From contig CACYTH010000003.1 of the NCBI GenBank assembly GCA_902777325.1, positions 62,001 through 126,000 on the forward strand: a stretch of DNA of 64,000 nt, in the 5' to 3' direction. This stretch comes from an uncultured Coriobacteriaceae bacterium (GTDB taxonomy: Bacteria; Actinomycetota; Coriobacteriia; Coriobacteriales; Atopobiaceae). The notes under the pieces were generated by a model. The model searched no databases. It was not told where the DNA came from and saw only the letters and a program-made list of their open reading frames with translations. Below are positions 8,420 through 19,281 of the stretch, in pieces (the first letter of the stretch is position 1; every line of letters begins with the position of its first letter). A program made the translations under genes and the position numbers.

Positions 8420-9274
8420 TTATGCGTAATTGTCAGCCTTGCTGTAGTGATCGATCTTCTCAAGGTTCTCTTGCCAGTTGAGCGCAAAGACCTCGCTGTA
8501 GATGCAGTTGAGTACGTAGCGGATGCACTCCTGAGAGAAGAACGTGGCCACGCGCCCCGAGCGCGTCTCTCCCTCGGGAATCATGATCACGCAGTCCGTC
8601 CCTGCGAGCTGGCTCTCCAGCTCTCGTTTGGCGGTGATGAGCACCATCTTGCAGCCTCGCTCGCGCAGGGTCCTTATAGGGCCGGGATAGAAGTCCACGA
8701 GTCCGCCAGAGTGCGAGACCACGATGGCCAGGTCACGCGCATCGAGCGTCTGCGTGACGACGTTGGCGTCCTCGTGTTGGACTCCCTTGGTGCAGATGAC
8801 ACCAAGCTTGAGCAGGAGGTTGGAGAATCCCTCGACCGTGATCGCCGTGTCGCCGATGGCGTAGAGTACGATGCGCCGTGCGCCCTTCATGAGACGTGCG
8901 GCCTTGCGTATCTCGGCCGCATTGACCATCTCGTAGGATGCGTCGATTGCCTGGCGAGAGAGAGCCGCTATGGAGCTCAGGATATCGCGGGTGTTGGTCC
9001 CCTCGATGAATGGTTTGTCGGGGTTGACGTCAAGCACGTGCGCGCGGGCCCGCTCCAACTCGCGTGCGAGCGTAATGCGAAAGTCACGGTACCCGTCCAA
9101 CCCGAGCTTGCGGCAGAGGCGCACGACGGCTGCGTTGGAGGTGTGTGCGGAGGCCGAGAGTACCCCGATGTTCATCTCGGCGACCTCGTCGGTATGCGCG
9201 AGGATGTAGTCTGCCAAGGCCTCCTCGGTGTCGGTGAACCCGTTCTTGCGCCTCAGTGCGTCTAACAGTGCCAT
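8420..9274 (-). CDS. RpiR/MurR-family transcriptional regulator
   Basis: Regulator of 284 residues with an N-terminal helix-turn-helix (ASAHTSNAAVVRLCRKLGLDGYRDFRITLARELE) and a C-terminal SIS domain that senses phosphosugars (GARRIVLYAIGDTAITVEGF, AIVVSHSGGLVDF). RBS GGGAG precedes the start. It is divergent from the GH1 gene at 9539, whose promoter holds GAAA/TTTC inverted repeats of RpiR type, so local control of that phosphoglucosidase by a phosphorylated glycoside is likely. A close paralogue lies at 36235-37101 beside a PTS EIIC. Confidence 0.9.
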   Translation of the reverse strand: MALLDALRRKNGFTDTEEALADYILAHTDEVAEMNIGVLSASAHTSNAAVVRLCRKLGLDGYRDFRITLARELERARAHVLDVNPDKPFIEGTNTRDILSSIAALSRQAIDASYEMVNAAEIRKAARLMKGARRIVLYAIGDTAITVEGFSNLLLKLGVICTKGVQHEDANVVTQTLDARDLAIVVSHSGGLVDFYPGPIRTLRERGCKMVLITAKRELESQLAGTDCVIMIPEGETRSGRVATFFSQECIRYVLNCIYSEVFALNWQENLEKIDHYSKADNYA

Positions 9275-9367
9275 GCGATCTCCCGCAACGATGGAACTTG
9301 TTTGATAGGCCTCAGTCTAGGCTAGTTCTAAAGGAAAGACGAGCGGCCGTCGGGCGACCATCGGGAC

Positions 9368-9395
9368 CGACCATTGGGGACGGTTCCGTTGGTCG
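9368..9395. repeat. GGGGACGGTTCC-type dispersed repeat
   Basis: The element CGACCATTGGGGACGG continues TTCCGTTGGTCG, with CGACCA/TGGTCG ends as short inverted repeats. Two tandem copies of the same element occur at 31830-31901. It lies upstream of the RpiR gene, in the RpiR/GH1 divergent region. Confidence 0.65.
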
Positions 9396-9412
9396 TCTGA
9401 CGGCCTCACTTG

Positions 9413-9484
9413 GAAATGAATTTCAGGATGTGGCATCCAGGATGAAAACTACTTTCCGTTTAGCTGATAGTAAATCGTTTAACC
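9413..9484. promoter_or_regulatory. RpiR- and LacI-type operator cluster ahead of GH1
   Basis: GAAATGAATTTC (9413-9424) and GAAAACTACTTTC (9444-9456) are inverted repeats of the GAAA-n-TTTC kind bound by RpiR/MurR proteins. AAATCGTTTAACC (9472-9484) matches the LacI-type sites at 4599-4690. The promoter of the downstream phosphoglucosidase therefore seems to integrate two sugar regulators. Confidence 0.55.
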
Positions 9485-9538
9485 CATGATTGACCATAGA
9501 ATCCCATCAGAGACAATCATGCAGAGGAGGGAATCGTT

Positions 9539-10990
9539 ATGGCGTTTCCGGAGAAGTTCCTTTGGGGTGGATCGATTAGTGCAGCCCAGGTCGAGGGCGG
9601 CTGGGACGAGGGCGGAAAGAGTCCCGTACAGATCGACTATGCTGGTCCTGACGCGGGCATCGGCCTACGCCCCATCTACTATCGTGCGGCTGACTGCAGC
9701 AAGGCCGTGATGCAGCAGTTCGACAGCCTGCCCGAAGGTGCTGAGTACGCCCTGTTTGACGATGTGGACTACACCAACCACGAGGCAAGTGACTTCTATC
9801 ATCATTGGCGCGAGGACCTCGACCTCTTTGCCGAGATGGGCTTCACCACCTTTAACACTACCGTCTCTTGGGCGCGCATCTACCCGCATGGCGTTGCCGG
9901 TGGCGTCAACGCCGAGGGCGTGGAGTTCTATCGCCAGGTCTTCTCCTATGCCCGCGAGCTAGGCATGGATCCGGTCATCACCCTCTACAAGTACGACGAG
10001 CCCACTTACATCGAGCTCACCTACGGCGGCTGGGAGAACCGTGCCGTCATCGACGAGTTCGTGGCCTTCGCCAAGACCTGCTTCTCCGAGTACAAGGGTC
10101 TCATCGACAAGTGGCTCACCTTCAACGAGATCAACGTGCTCACGCACTTCCGTGACATCCCTGAGAACTACGTCAAGATACACAACCAGATGGTGGCCTC
10201 GGCGCGGTCGGTGATCGTGGCTCACGAGATCGGCCCCGACATCAAGGTGGGCTGCATGATTGCGGGCATGTGCATCTACCCGCTCACCTGCGATCCCGAG
10301 GATGTCTTTGCCGCATACAAGGCGTTCCAGGACGGATTTGCCTACTGCGCGGACACCATGGTGCGCGGCGCCTATCCCGACTTCGCGGCGCGCGTGTGGG
10401 CCGAGAGGGGCGTGGACACCTCGGCCTTTGCACAGGACGCCGACGTGCTTGCCAAGGGAAAGAGCGACTTTCTGGCCTTCTCGTACTACAGCTCCGGTGT
10501 GACCACTACGCATGATGTCGAGTCCAACCTGGCTGGCAACCTCATGTCCAGCGTGAGGAACCCCTACATCGAGGCCTCGGAATGGGGTTGGCAGATCGAC
10601 CCCAAGGGCTACCGCTACTTTGTGAACGTCCTCAACGATCGCTATGACGTTCCCCTGTTTGACGTGGAGAACGGCCTCGGTGCCGTCGACGAGCTGGTGG
10701 TAGAGGACGGGGAGGAGCGCGTGCATGACCCGTACCGCATCGACTACCTGCGCCGCCACATCCAGAACTTGCGTGCGGCCATCGACGAGGACGGCGTGCG
10801 ACTCTTTGGCTACACCACCTGGGGGCCAATCGATCTGGTGGCCTTTACGACCGGCCAGATGAAGAAGCGTTACGGCTTCATCTACGTGGACCGCAACGAC
10901 GACGGCACCGGCGACCTCCACCGCGTGCGCAAGGACTCGTTCTGGTGGTACAAGAAGGCCATCGCAAGCGACGGGCATGACCTCGACTAG
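9539..10990 (+). CDS. Family 1 glycoside hydrolase, 6-phospho-beta-glucosidase
   Basis: Cytosolic retaining beta-glycosidase of 483 residues that would hydrolyse PTS-phosphorylated beta-glucosides. Present are the N-terminal [18 protein letters not shown], the acid/base segment WLTFNEINV, the nucleophile segment [10 protein letters not shown], and a phosphate-recognition stretch ending [10 protein letters not shown]. The Thr usually before the nucleophile Glu-Asn-Gly is replaced by Val, as also in the 38725 paralogue. RBS GGAGGG precedes the start. Divergent from an RpiR regulator; LacI- and RpiR-type operators lie upstream. The 3' end closely matches the remnant at 13302-13486. Confidence 0.92.
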   Translation: MAFPEKFLWGGSISAAQVEGGWDEGGKSPVQIDYAGPDAGIGLRPIYYRAADCSKAVMQQFDSLPEGAEYALFDDVDYTNHEASDFYHHWREDLDLFAEMGFTTFNTTVSWARIYPHGVAGGVNAEGVEFYRQVFSYARELGMDPVITLYKYDEPTYIELTYGGWENRAVIDEFVAFAKTCFSEYKGLIDKWLTFNEINVLTHFRDIPENYVKIHNQMVASARSVIVAHEIGPDIKVGCMIAGMCIYPLTCDPEDVFAAYKAFQDGFAYCADTMVRGAYPDFAARVWAERGVDTSAFAQDADVLAKGKSDFLAFSYYSSGVTTTHDVESNLAGNLMSSVRNPYIEASEWGWQIDPKGYRYFVNVLNDRYDVPLFDVENGLGAVDELVVEDGEERVHDPYRIDYLRRHIQNLRAAIDEDGVRLFGYTTWGPIDLVAFTTGQMKKRYGFIYVDRNDDGTGDLHRVRKDSFWWYKKAIASDGHDLD

Positions 10991-11020
10991 TCTCCAAAGC
11001 TCCCGAGACGAACAATCGAA

Positions 11021-11080
11021 GGACAATCGGGAGGGGCTTTCCCGCGGCGACGCGGACAGGAGTCTCCGTCCCGATTGTCC
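11021..11080 (+). terminator. Long inverted repeat after GH1
   Basis: GGACAATCGGGA (11021-11032) pairs perfectly with TCCCGATTGTCC (11069-11080) around a 36-base GC-rich loop. No strong T run follows on the plus strand, so it could be a weak terminator or a repeat. A looser relative of the loop occurs after the next GH1 gene near 16131. Confidence 0.45.
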
Positions 11081-11173
11081 TTCTCGGGTATTGGTGCCGA
11101 GATCTCGAGATGTCACAATGGGTGTGCTGAGCCGCATCGCTGGGGCATTGACGCTACCTTGGAGGTCCCACCC

Positions 11174-11767
11174 ATGAACACGACCATCGAATACTTCGAC
11201 GAGAACGCCGAACGCTGCTTTGCCGACGCCTTCACCATCGAGGAGCGCAGCAACCAGGACCGCTTTCTGGCGCAGCTGCCCGCGGGGGCGGCGATTCTCG
11301 ACTTCGGTTGTGGGTCTGGAAGGGATACCGCCTACTTCCTCGAGAGGGGGTTCGACGTCACGCCGACGGACGGGTCGGCGCGTCTGGCGGCCCTTGCCTC
11401 GGACTACCTCGGGGCTCCCGTGCGGGTGCAGGAGTTCAACGAGCTCGAGGACGAGGCGCTCTATGACGGCGTCTTTGCCTCGGCTTCCATCATGCATCTT
11501 GAGTACGAGCGACTCGTGCAGGTCATGCCCAAGCTTGTCCGGGCGCTCAGGCCGGGCGGCGTGCTCTACGTGTCGTTCAAGTATGGCGATGAGAGCATGG
11601 ACGGCTATCTGGGAAAGCGCTACTACACCTACATGGACGAGGAGCGCTTTGCCGAACTTTTGGCGACTGTCCCAGAGCTCGAGGTGATGCAGGTTGGCAC
11701 CTTTGGCAACGAGCACCCGGGGCAGCCCGACTTCCGTTGGCTTTGGGCACTGCTGCTCAGACACTGA
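11174..11767 (+). CDS. Class I SAM-dependent methyltransferase
   Basis: Small methyltransferase of 197 residues. The SAM-binding motif I is ILDFGCGSGRDTAYFLERG, followed by VTPTDGS (motif II) and LRPGGVLYVSFKYG (motif post-I/III). The start at 11174 is set by GGAGG eight bases upstream and the typical MNTTIEYFDENAERCF opening of this group. Substrate unknown. It stands alone between GH1 and MATE genes and does not look functionally tied to either. Confidence 0.85.
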   Translation: MNTTIEYFDENAERCFADAFTIEERSNQDRFLAQLPAGAAILDFGCGSGRDTAYFLERGFDVTPTDGSARLAALASDYLGAPVRVQEFNELEDEALYDGVFASASIMHLEYERLVQVMPKLVRALRPGGVLYVSFKYGDESMDGYLGKRYYTYMDEERFAELLATVPELEVMQVGTFGNEHPGQPDFRWLWALLLRH

Positions 11768-11861
11768 GGGCTCGTTAGGTCACTGTGACCTGCTGGAAAT
11801 GCCTATGTTGTCAACCGCTATCATATGGTGAGTTACCAATCTGCATAGAAAGCCTTTTGAG

Positions 11862-13226
11862 ATGCAGGCACGCTCACACGACATAGACATGCTGCACGGG
11901 CCGCTCGTGCCCAAGATCATCGCCTTCGCGCTGCCGGTGGCAGCGAGCGGGTTTCTGCAGCAGCTCTTCAATGCCGCCGACGTGGCGGTGGTCGGACGCT
12001 TTGCGGGCTCCGATGCGCTTGCGGCAGTGGGCGCGAACACCTACCTCATCAGTCTGATGGTCAACCTCTTTGTGGGCGTCTCGCTGGGCGCGAACGTGAC
12101 TATCGCAAACTGCTTCGGCAAAGGTGATGAGGAGGGTGTGCGTCGCGCGACGCACACCTCGATCGCGCTGTCGCTCGTCTGCGGCTCCGTACTGCTGGTG
12201 GCGGGACAGTTGCTGGCACGTACGGTGCACGAGCTGATTGGTACGCCCGATGAGCTCATGGATGCGGCCGTGCTGTACTTCCGCATCTACTATTTGGGCA
12301 TGACACCCATCATGCTGTACAACTTTGCCTCGGCGGTGCTGCGCTCCAAGGGAGACACGCGTCGGCCGCTGGTGGTGCTCATCATCTCGGGCGTGCTTAA
12401 CGTGCTGCTCAACCTGCTCTTTGTGGTAGGGCTGAAGCTCGACGTGGCTGGTGTGGCGTTGGCGACGCTGCTCTCCAACGTGGCGAGCAGCCTGGCGCTT
12501 GTCGAGATGCTGCGCCGTGAGACGGGCATCTACCACCTGAGCCTGCGTCAGCTTCGCATCGACCGCGCATCGCTCGGCGGCATCGTGCGTGTGGGTCTAC
12601 CGGCTGGCATCCAGTCGTCGATCTTCTCGCTTTCCAATATCGTGCTGCAAGCGGCCATAAACTCGCTGGGTCAGACGGCCATGGCCGCAACGACGGTCGC
12701 CACCAACTTCGAGTATTTCACCTACAACGCCATTCTGGGATTCAGCCAAGCGGGCACCACCTTCGTCAGCCAGAACGACGGGGCGGGAAACGAGGCGCGT
12801 TGCAGGAAGGTGACTCGGCTCACGCTGCTTCTAGGGCCGGCGTTCACGCTGGCCGTTGGTGTCTTCTTCTACGCCTTGCGCGTGCCCTTCGTGGCTCTCT
12901 TTACGACCGATGCCACCGTTAAACCCCTTGCCTATCAGCGCATTCTCCGTGCGACCTGCTTCCAGTGGGTCAACGCCATCAACGAGATCTTCTCGGGTGC
13001 CATGCGTGGCTACAAACGATCGACCGTTCCGGCTGCCATCAGCATCATCGGTATCTGCGGCGCGCGCATCCTGTGGGTGCATACGGGCTTTGTCGCCATG
13101 CCCACGTATGCGCATCTCATTCTGGCCTATCCCATCAGTTGGGCGGTGACGGCTGTGGCGCAGGGCGTGGCATACCTGCTGGTCATGCGCAGCAGGCGCG
13201 CGAGGTCCGAGCGCGACGCAAGTTGA
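11862..13226 (+). CDS. MATE-family efflux transporter
   Basis: Integral membrane multidrug or metabolite exporter of 454 residues with about 12 hydrophobic segments. The opening MLHGPLVPKIIAFALPVAASGFLQQLFNAADVAVVGRFAG is characteristic of DinF/NorM-like MATE proteins, as is the duplicated two-bundle layout (second half from about residue 235). It would use a proton or sodium gradient. RBS is weak. The gene may be cotranscribed with the methyltransferase 94 bp upstream. Substrate unknown. Confidence 0.92.
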   Translation: MQARSHDIDMLHGPLVPKIIAFALPVAASGFLQQLFNAADVAVVGRFAGSDALAAVGANTYLISLMVNLFVGVSLGANVTIANCFGKGDEEGVRRATHTSIALSLVCGSVLLVAGQLLARTVHELIGTPDELMDAAVLYFRIYYLGMTPIMLYNFASAVLRSKGDTRRPLVVLIISGVLNVLLNLLFVVGLKLDVAGVALATLLSNVASSLALVEMLRRETGIYHLSLRQLRIDRASLGGIVRVGLPAGIQSSIFSLSNIVLQAAINSLGQTAMAATTVATNFEYFTYNAILGFSQAGTTFVSQNDGAGNEARCRKVTRLTLLLGPAFTLAVGVFFYALRVPFVALFTTDATVKPLAYQRILRATCFQWVNAINEIFSGAMRGYKRSTVPAAISIIGICGARILWVHTGFVAMPTYAHLILAYPISWAVTAVAQGVAYLLVMRSRRARSERDAS

Positions 13227-13240
13227 TTGCCATGCCTTAG

Positions 13241-13486
<246 letters not shown>

Positions 13487-13511
13487 GTGCCAGACTCATT
13501 TGAGCCAAAAC

Positions 13512-13551
13512 GGACGCCCGCCAACGTCATGAAAGACGTTGGCGGGCGTCC
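13512..13551. terminator. Rho-independent terminator
   Basis: Perfect 17-bp stem (13512-13528 with 13535-13551) and a 6-base loop. It lies after the GH1 remnant and before the convergent LysR fragment. Confidence 0.85.
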
Positions 13552-13573
13552 TTGATTACTGCCCCAGATATAC

Positions 13574-14261
13574 TCAGTGGCCCACTTCTTCCTTGAGTGT
13601 CTCGATAAAGGTCCGCGCCGCATCCGAGAAGGTCCGTCCGCGCTTCCATGCTGCGAAGGAGCCTGTCTGCAGGGTGGGGGAGAGTGGACGAAATACAAGC
13701 TTGTCGTCCGTGTAGCCCCCTATGCTCTCAAAGGTAAGCGCCAGCTCGCCAGACTCGGCAACCATCGTCGCGGCGTTGCGCACCAGATCGAGCGTACCCG
13801 CCGTCTTGAACTGCCCACGACGTCTGCCCATCCAAGTGCGGAAGGGATTGGTCTCGTGCTCGGTGCTCCTCTGTTGGGCGCTGATGTAGCAGGGTCGGTG
13901 TGCGAAGTCCGACGAGACGATTGCCTCCTTTTGTGCGAGTGGGTCGTCCGCACGCATGAGCACGCCCCAGGTATCCAGCTCGGGCAACCGCCGGGAGTGA
14001 TACTTGGCGACATTTGCGGGCTCGCAGAACACGGCAAGATCCGCGAGCCCCTTGTCCAGGCGGTCTGCCGCGGAGAAGGCGTCTCCGGTGGTCAGCTCCA
14101 AGACGATGCCAGGGTGCTTGGCGCGCAGCTTTGCGGCGACGCGTGCGATGGTGCGCATGCCTGCCGTCTCTGCAGCGGCGACAAATACGCTGCCAGATAT
14201 CTCCTCGTCATTGCGAGTGGCAAATTCCTGCTCGATGTTTTCGATGCCGTGGCTCACGGCG

Positions 14262-14262
<1 letters not shown>
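13574..14262 (-). pseudogene. LysR-family regulator lacking its DNA-binding domain
   Basis: The frame encodes a complete LysR-type effector-binding domain, from about EEISGSVFVAAAETAGM through LPELDTWGVLMRADDPLA to TFIETLKEEVGH. The N-terminal winged helix-turn-helix and most of the linker are absent. Upstream, the sequence turns into the antisense of a sugar-kinase fragment at about 14240-14270, so the 5' third of the gene was lost by deletion. There is no plausible start codon with an RBS at the junction. As it stands it cannot bind DNA. The exact breakpoint is approximate. Confidence 0.75.
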
Positions 14263-16088
<1,826 letters not shown>

Positions 16089-16146
16089 GGTCATGCCGCT
16101 CCATCCAAAGTGAGCCATATGAACGGGGGCCTTTGTCCGCAACGGC

Positions 16147-16167
16147 GCGGACGAGGCCTCCGTCCGC
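16147..16167 (+). terminator. Hairpin after GH1
   Basis: GCGGACG and CGTCCGC form a 7-bp stem around AGGCCTC. No good T run follows on the plus strand. Lies between convergent GH1 and RhuM-Doc genes. Confidence 0.45.
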
Positions 16168-16179
16168 CATTATGGGTTG

Positions 16180-17115
16180 TTAAGTTGCTAAGAAGTTCAT
16201 GACCAGGCTTACCATCAGCTCCTTCTCCTGGGGACGTGACTCTGCGAGCATGATGGTCAGCGCCACCAGCACCTCGTCTGCCAGGCGTTTGTTGCCCTCG
16301 GCGTCAAAGAGAAGCCCGTTGCGGTCGAGGAAGTACAGAAAGACCGCTGCCGCAATGCGCTTGTTCCCATCAAGGAAGCTGTGGTTCTTGACCACGAAGT
16401 AGAGGAGGTTCGCCGCTTTCTCCTCCACCGTGGGATACGCCTCCTCTCCAGCAAAGCCGGCATAGATGTCACCGATACTGGCTTTGAACGAGTCATCCTT
16501 CTCAACGCCAAAGAGGTCTGACTCGCTGCCAAAGCGCATGTGGGCGATGATCTTGCGACACTCGTCGTACGTGAGACGGTGGACTCCTCGCGAACCATCA
16601 GGGCGTAGGACCGTCTGGTGGTCGTAGTCGTCCAGCAGGTCAAGCGCGCGCGAGTAGCTCTGCACGATGTCGAGCACTTGGTGTACCGAAAGATCGCCCT
16701 CGGGAAGGCGCGCCATGATGCTCACGGCCTGACCGAGATCGCGCAAACGTTGCTCGTTGGCAACGTAGCCCTTCATGAGATATGAACGCAGGATGCTCGT
16801 GGCCCACTTTCTAAACTCGATTCCACGACGAGACTTGACGCGATAGCCTACCGAAATGATGACGTCAAGGCTGTAGAAAGCTGTGGGCCTGTCCGCTCCA
16901 GCAACGTGCAAAAAATGCACGTTAGTACCCTCTACCAGCTCTTTCTCGTTAAAGATGTTCCGTATGTGACGACGAATCACGCTAACGTCTCGATCGAAGA
17001 GCGTGGACATCCGATCTGCGCTAAGCCACACCTCCTCGTTGGTGGCATCTACCTCGACCGGTAGCGTGACCACCCCGTCACTCGACTCGAACAGAACCAT
17101 TTCTGTAGCAGCCAT
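16180..17115 (-). CDS. RhuM-type protein with C-terminal Fic/Doc domain
   Basis: Protein of 311 residues joining two modules. Residues 1-150 are RhuM-like (VWLSADRMSTLFDRDVSVIRRHIRNIF, TAFYSLDVIISVGYRVKSRRGIEFRKWATSIL). Residues 170-311 carry a Fic/Doc fold with HSFLDGNKRIAAAVFLYFLDRNG, matching HxFxDGNKR; Lys replaces the Gly of AMP-transferring Fic proteins, as in Doc kinases. This suggests nucleotidyl or phosphoryl transfer onto a target protein. No antitoxin-like gene adjoins it, so a self-contained or orphan toxin is possible. RBS GGAGG supports the start. Confidence 0.88.
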   Translation of the reverse strand: MAATEMVLFESSDGVVTLPVEVDATNEEVWLSADRMSTLFDRDVSVIRRHIRNIFNEKELVEGTNVHFLHVAGADRPTAFYSLDVIISVGYRVKSRRGIEFRKWATSILRSYLMKGYVANEQRLRDLGQAVSIMARLPEGDLSVHQVLDIVQSYSRALDLLDDYDHQTVLRPDGSRGVHRLTYDECRKIIAHMRFGSESDLFGVEKDDSFKASIGDIYAGFAGEEAYPTVEEKAANLLYFVVKNHSFLDGNKRIAAAVFLYFLDRNGLLFDAEGNKRLADEVLVALTIMLAESRPQEKELMVSLVMNFLAT

Positions 17116-17373
17116 GGGTACCTCCAGACAGGATGCGTTTTTGCCTTACCAATGGATTTGCGCTACGGAAACGCTCACTGCGGAGTTGAAAGCGCGGCTG
17201 CATCTGGCAGCCAACGCCCCTTATAGGACGCAGGCTCTCGCGTTAAAAGGGGAGGAGCCCGTACCACTCTCGCTCTTGCGCAGCTGCTCAGACGACCCCG
17301 CCTCTTTATAGCAAGGCCACTATAGCACGAAGTACGAACATGTGTACGATTCATTTGTTCAGTTTCGCATGTC
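17116..17373. other. Gap without a gene
   Basis: 258 bases upstream of RhuM-Doc and downstream of the membrane protein gene. I see no coding potential, RNA or repeat beyond a likely RhuM-Doc promoter. Confidence 0.4.
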
Positions 17374-17892
17374 CTACAAGCCTAGCAACTTGGTTGTGAC
17401 CACGAACAAGCCCGCAAGCAGCGCAGATAGGGGAATGCCAGCAACGAGGATGACAGACCCCTTTTTGATGAGCTTGTGCAGCCAGTTCTTGTACAGGTGT
17501 TGCAGGTCCTCGGTGCCAGGGATATCCCACCAGCCGCTGATTGCCACCCACCACGTGTCTACAAACAACAGGTCAAAGAGCTCCATCAGCTCGACGAGCA
17601 GGTAGATTTGCCACGCCATGGGCCAGAAGCCCCGCTGCTTGTTGACAATGACCACAAATGCAAAGAGCAACGCGATGATGACGAGCCATCCCAGGGATGA
17701 CCGCCTCTGACGACGTGCGATGCGCTCGTGGGTGGTGAGGCCAAGCTCGACAAACCGGTCCTGCACCTCTTGCGGGTACCAGAAGGCGGCCCCGACGGGG
17801 CCCATGGGAAGCGTGAATATCCAAATGTAGAGCCCAAAGAGCACCCATATGACGACAGTTTCCCAGACCAGATTTGCCATGCGGAACCCCAT
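17374..17892 (-). CDS. Integral membrane protein of unknown function
   Basis: About 172 residues with four likely membrane segments: LVWETVVIWVLFGLYIWIF, LGWLVIIALLFAFVVIV, MAWQIYLLVELMELFDLLFV and SVILVAGIPLSALLAGLFVV. Aromatic clusters (DTWWVAISGWWDIPGTEDL) and the segment FWYPQEVQDRFVELGLTTHERI lie in loops. I do not recognise a named family. The start at 17892 is tentative, since neither it nor the internal Met at 17880 has a clear RBS. It stands alone between RhuM-Doc and an oppositely directed reductase. Confidence 0.6.
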   Translation of the reverse strand: MGFRMANLVWETVVIWVLFGLYIWIFTLPMGPVGAAFWYPQEVQDRFVELGLTTHERIARRQRRSSLGWLVIIALLFAFVVIVNKQRGFWPMAWQIYLLVELMELFDLLFVDTWWVAISGWWDIPGTEDLQHLYKNWLHKLIKKGSVILVAGIPLSALLAGLFVVTTKLLGL

Positions 17893-18101
17893 CCGATTGC
17901 CGCGAAAGATGTAAGCCAAACCTAACTCAATCGCAATTGCCTTTGTTGGATATTCTCCGTAGCCAACTGGGCTTGTGCAATGTATGCAAGACATACCAAG
18001 CGCTACACAAGAGGTATTGGCTATCGCTTGCCAACGCTGGCACAATGTAAGAGGGGACATGCGTCGGCGCCTTCGTGCCGACAGAGGAGAGGAGACCACC
18101 A

Positions 18102-19229
18102 ATGATCTATCGCGACTTTCAGGATCTGAAGCTCTCTGGCTTGGGCCTTGGCGCCATGCGTCTGCCCGTGGTGGATGGTGACGACCATACCATCGACGAG
18201 CCGGCGGCAGCAGCTATGGTGGACTTTGCCATGGAGCAGGGCATCAATTACTACGACACTGCCTGGGGTTATCACGGCGGTCACTCCGAGGAGGTGCTTG
18301 GCCGAGCGCTCGCCAAATACCCGCGCGAGAGCTTCTACCTGGCTACCAAGTTTCCCGGATATGCCAACAACAATTTTGGGAAGGTGGAGGAGATCTTCGA
18401 GAAGCAGCTCGAGAAGTGCGGAGTCGAGTACTTCGACTTCTATCTGTGCCACAACGTGACCGAGTCGAACATCGATGACTATCTTGCAGATGACCGCTTT
18501 GGCACCCTGTCCTATCTGCTCGAGCAGAAGAAGGCCGGCCGCATCCGTCACTTGGGCTTCTCTTGTCACGGAGCGCTTCCAGTGCTCACTGCCTTCCTCG
18601 AGAAGTACGGGCAGGACATGGAGTTCTGCCAGTTGCAGCTCAACTATATCGACTGGCACTTCCAGAAGGATGCCGAGAAGGTGGCCCTGCTTTCTGAGTA
18701 CGGCATTCCCGTCTGGGTGATGGAGCCGCTGCGCGGCGGCAAGTTGGCCACGCTTCCCGAGCAGTATGAGGCCGAGCTCAAGGCCCTGCGTCCGGACGAA
18801 ACCGTTCCTGCCTGGGCGTTCCGCTTTTTGCAGAGCGTCCCCGAGGTCACCATGGTGCTCTCTGGCATGTCAAACATGGAGCAGCTGCAGCAGAACATTG
18901 CCACGTGGGCGGAGGACAAGCCGCTCTCGGCAGAGGAGTTCGATGCGATTCTGGCCATTGGCGATGCCATGGCTACTGGCGTGCCTTGCACCGCATGCCA
19001 CTACTGCACCAACCACTGCCCCATGGAGCTGGACATTCCGCATCTGATCGCGCTCTACAACGAGCATACGTTCACAGGTGGCGGCTTTATTGCTCCCATG
19101 GCGCTTGGCGCGCTTCCTGATGACAAGCAGCCGAGTGCCTGCATTGGTTGCGGCAGCTGCGCGGCGGTTTGCCCGCAGCAGATTGACATTCCGGGTGTGC
19201 TTGCCGACTTTGCGGAGCTGATGGCGTAA
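18102..19229 (+). CDS. Aldo/keto reductase with C-terminal 4Fe-4S domain
   Basis: About 375 residues. The barrel starts MIYRDFQDLKLSGLGLGAMRLP and contains INYYDTAWGYHGGHSEEVLG with the catalytic Asp/Tyr pair, and RHLGFSCHG. The C-terminal ferredoxin-like part has CTACHYCTNHCPMELDIP and CIGCGSCAAVCPQQIDIP, each a CxxCxxCxxxCP cluster ligand set. The start at 18102 follows GGAGAGGAG; the longer in-frame start lies before this RBS. Same architecture as the 2102 gene but a diverged paralogue. Substrate unknown. A palindromic repeat after the stop probably also terminates transcription. Confidence 0.88.
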   Translation: MIYRDFQDLKLSGLGLGAMRLPVVDGDDHTIDEPAAAAMVDFAMEQGINYYDTAWGYHGGHSEEVLGRALAKYPRESFYLATKFPGYANNNFGKVEEIFEKQLEKCGVEYFDFYLCHNVTESNIDDYLADDRFGTLSYLLEQKKAGRIRHLGFSCHGALPVLTAFLEKYGQDMEFCQLQLNYIDWHFQKDAEKVALLSEYGIPVWVMEPLRGGKLATLPEQYEAELKALRPDETVPAWAFRFLQSVPEVTMVLSGMSNMEQLQQNIATWAEDKPLSAEEFDAILAIGDAMATGVPCTACHYCTNHCPMELDIPHLIALYNEHTFTGGGFIAPMALGALPDDKQPSACIGCGSCAAVCPQQIDIPGVLADFAELMA

Positions 19230-19241
19230 GTGTTTTGAAGA

Positions 19242-19272
19242 CCTGCCAAGAGGGGTTACCCCTCTTGGCAGG
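19242..19272. repeat. GC-rich palindromic repeat, copy 6
   Basis: Perfect 31-bp palindrome: CCTGCCAAGAGGGGT at 19242-19256, one T, and its complement to 19272. It is a sequence variant of the family in which arm bases changed on both sides together (AAGAGGGG/CCCCTCTT), so pairing is conserved. Placed between convergent genes, it can act as a bidirectional terminator. Confidence 0.8.
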
Positions 19273-19281
19273 CTCGTTCAT

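Noticed and set aside
9959..11764. Very long open frame (601 codons) on the minus strand
   Set aside because: It is antisense to the GH1 gene and the methyltransferase, both clear families. High G+C at third codon positions creates long stop-free antisense frames; the translation has no recognisable domain and is rich in His/Val/Arg.
13577..14261. 5' extension of the ROK fragment on the plus strand
   Set aside because: Upstream of about 14262 this frame is simply antisense to the LysR effector domain and has no kinase features.
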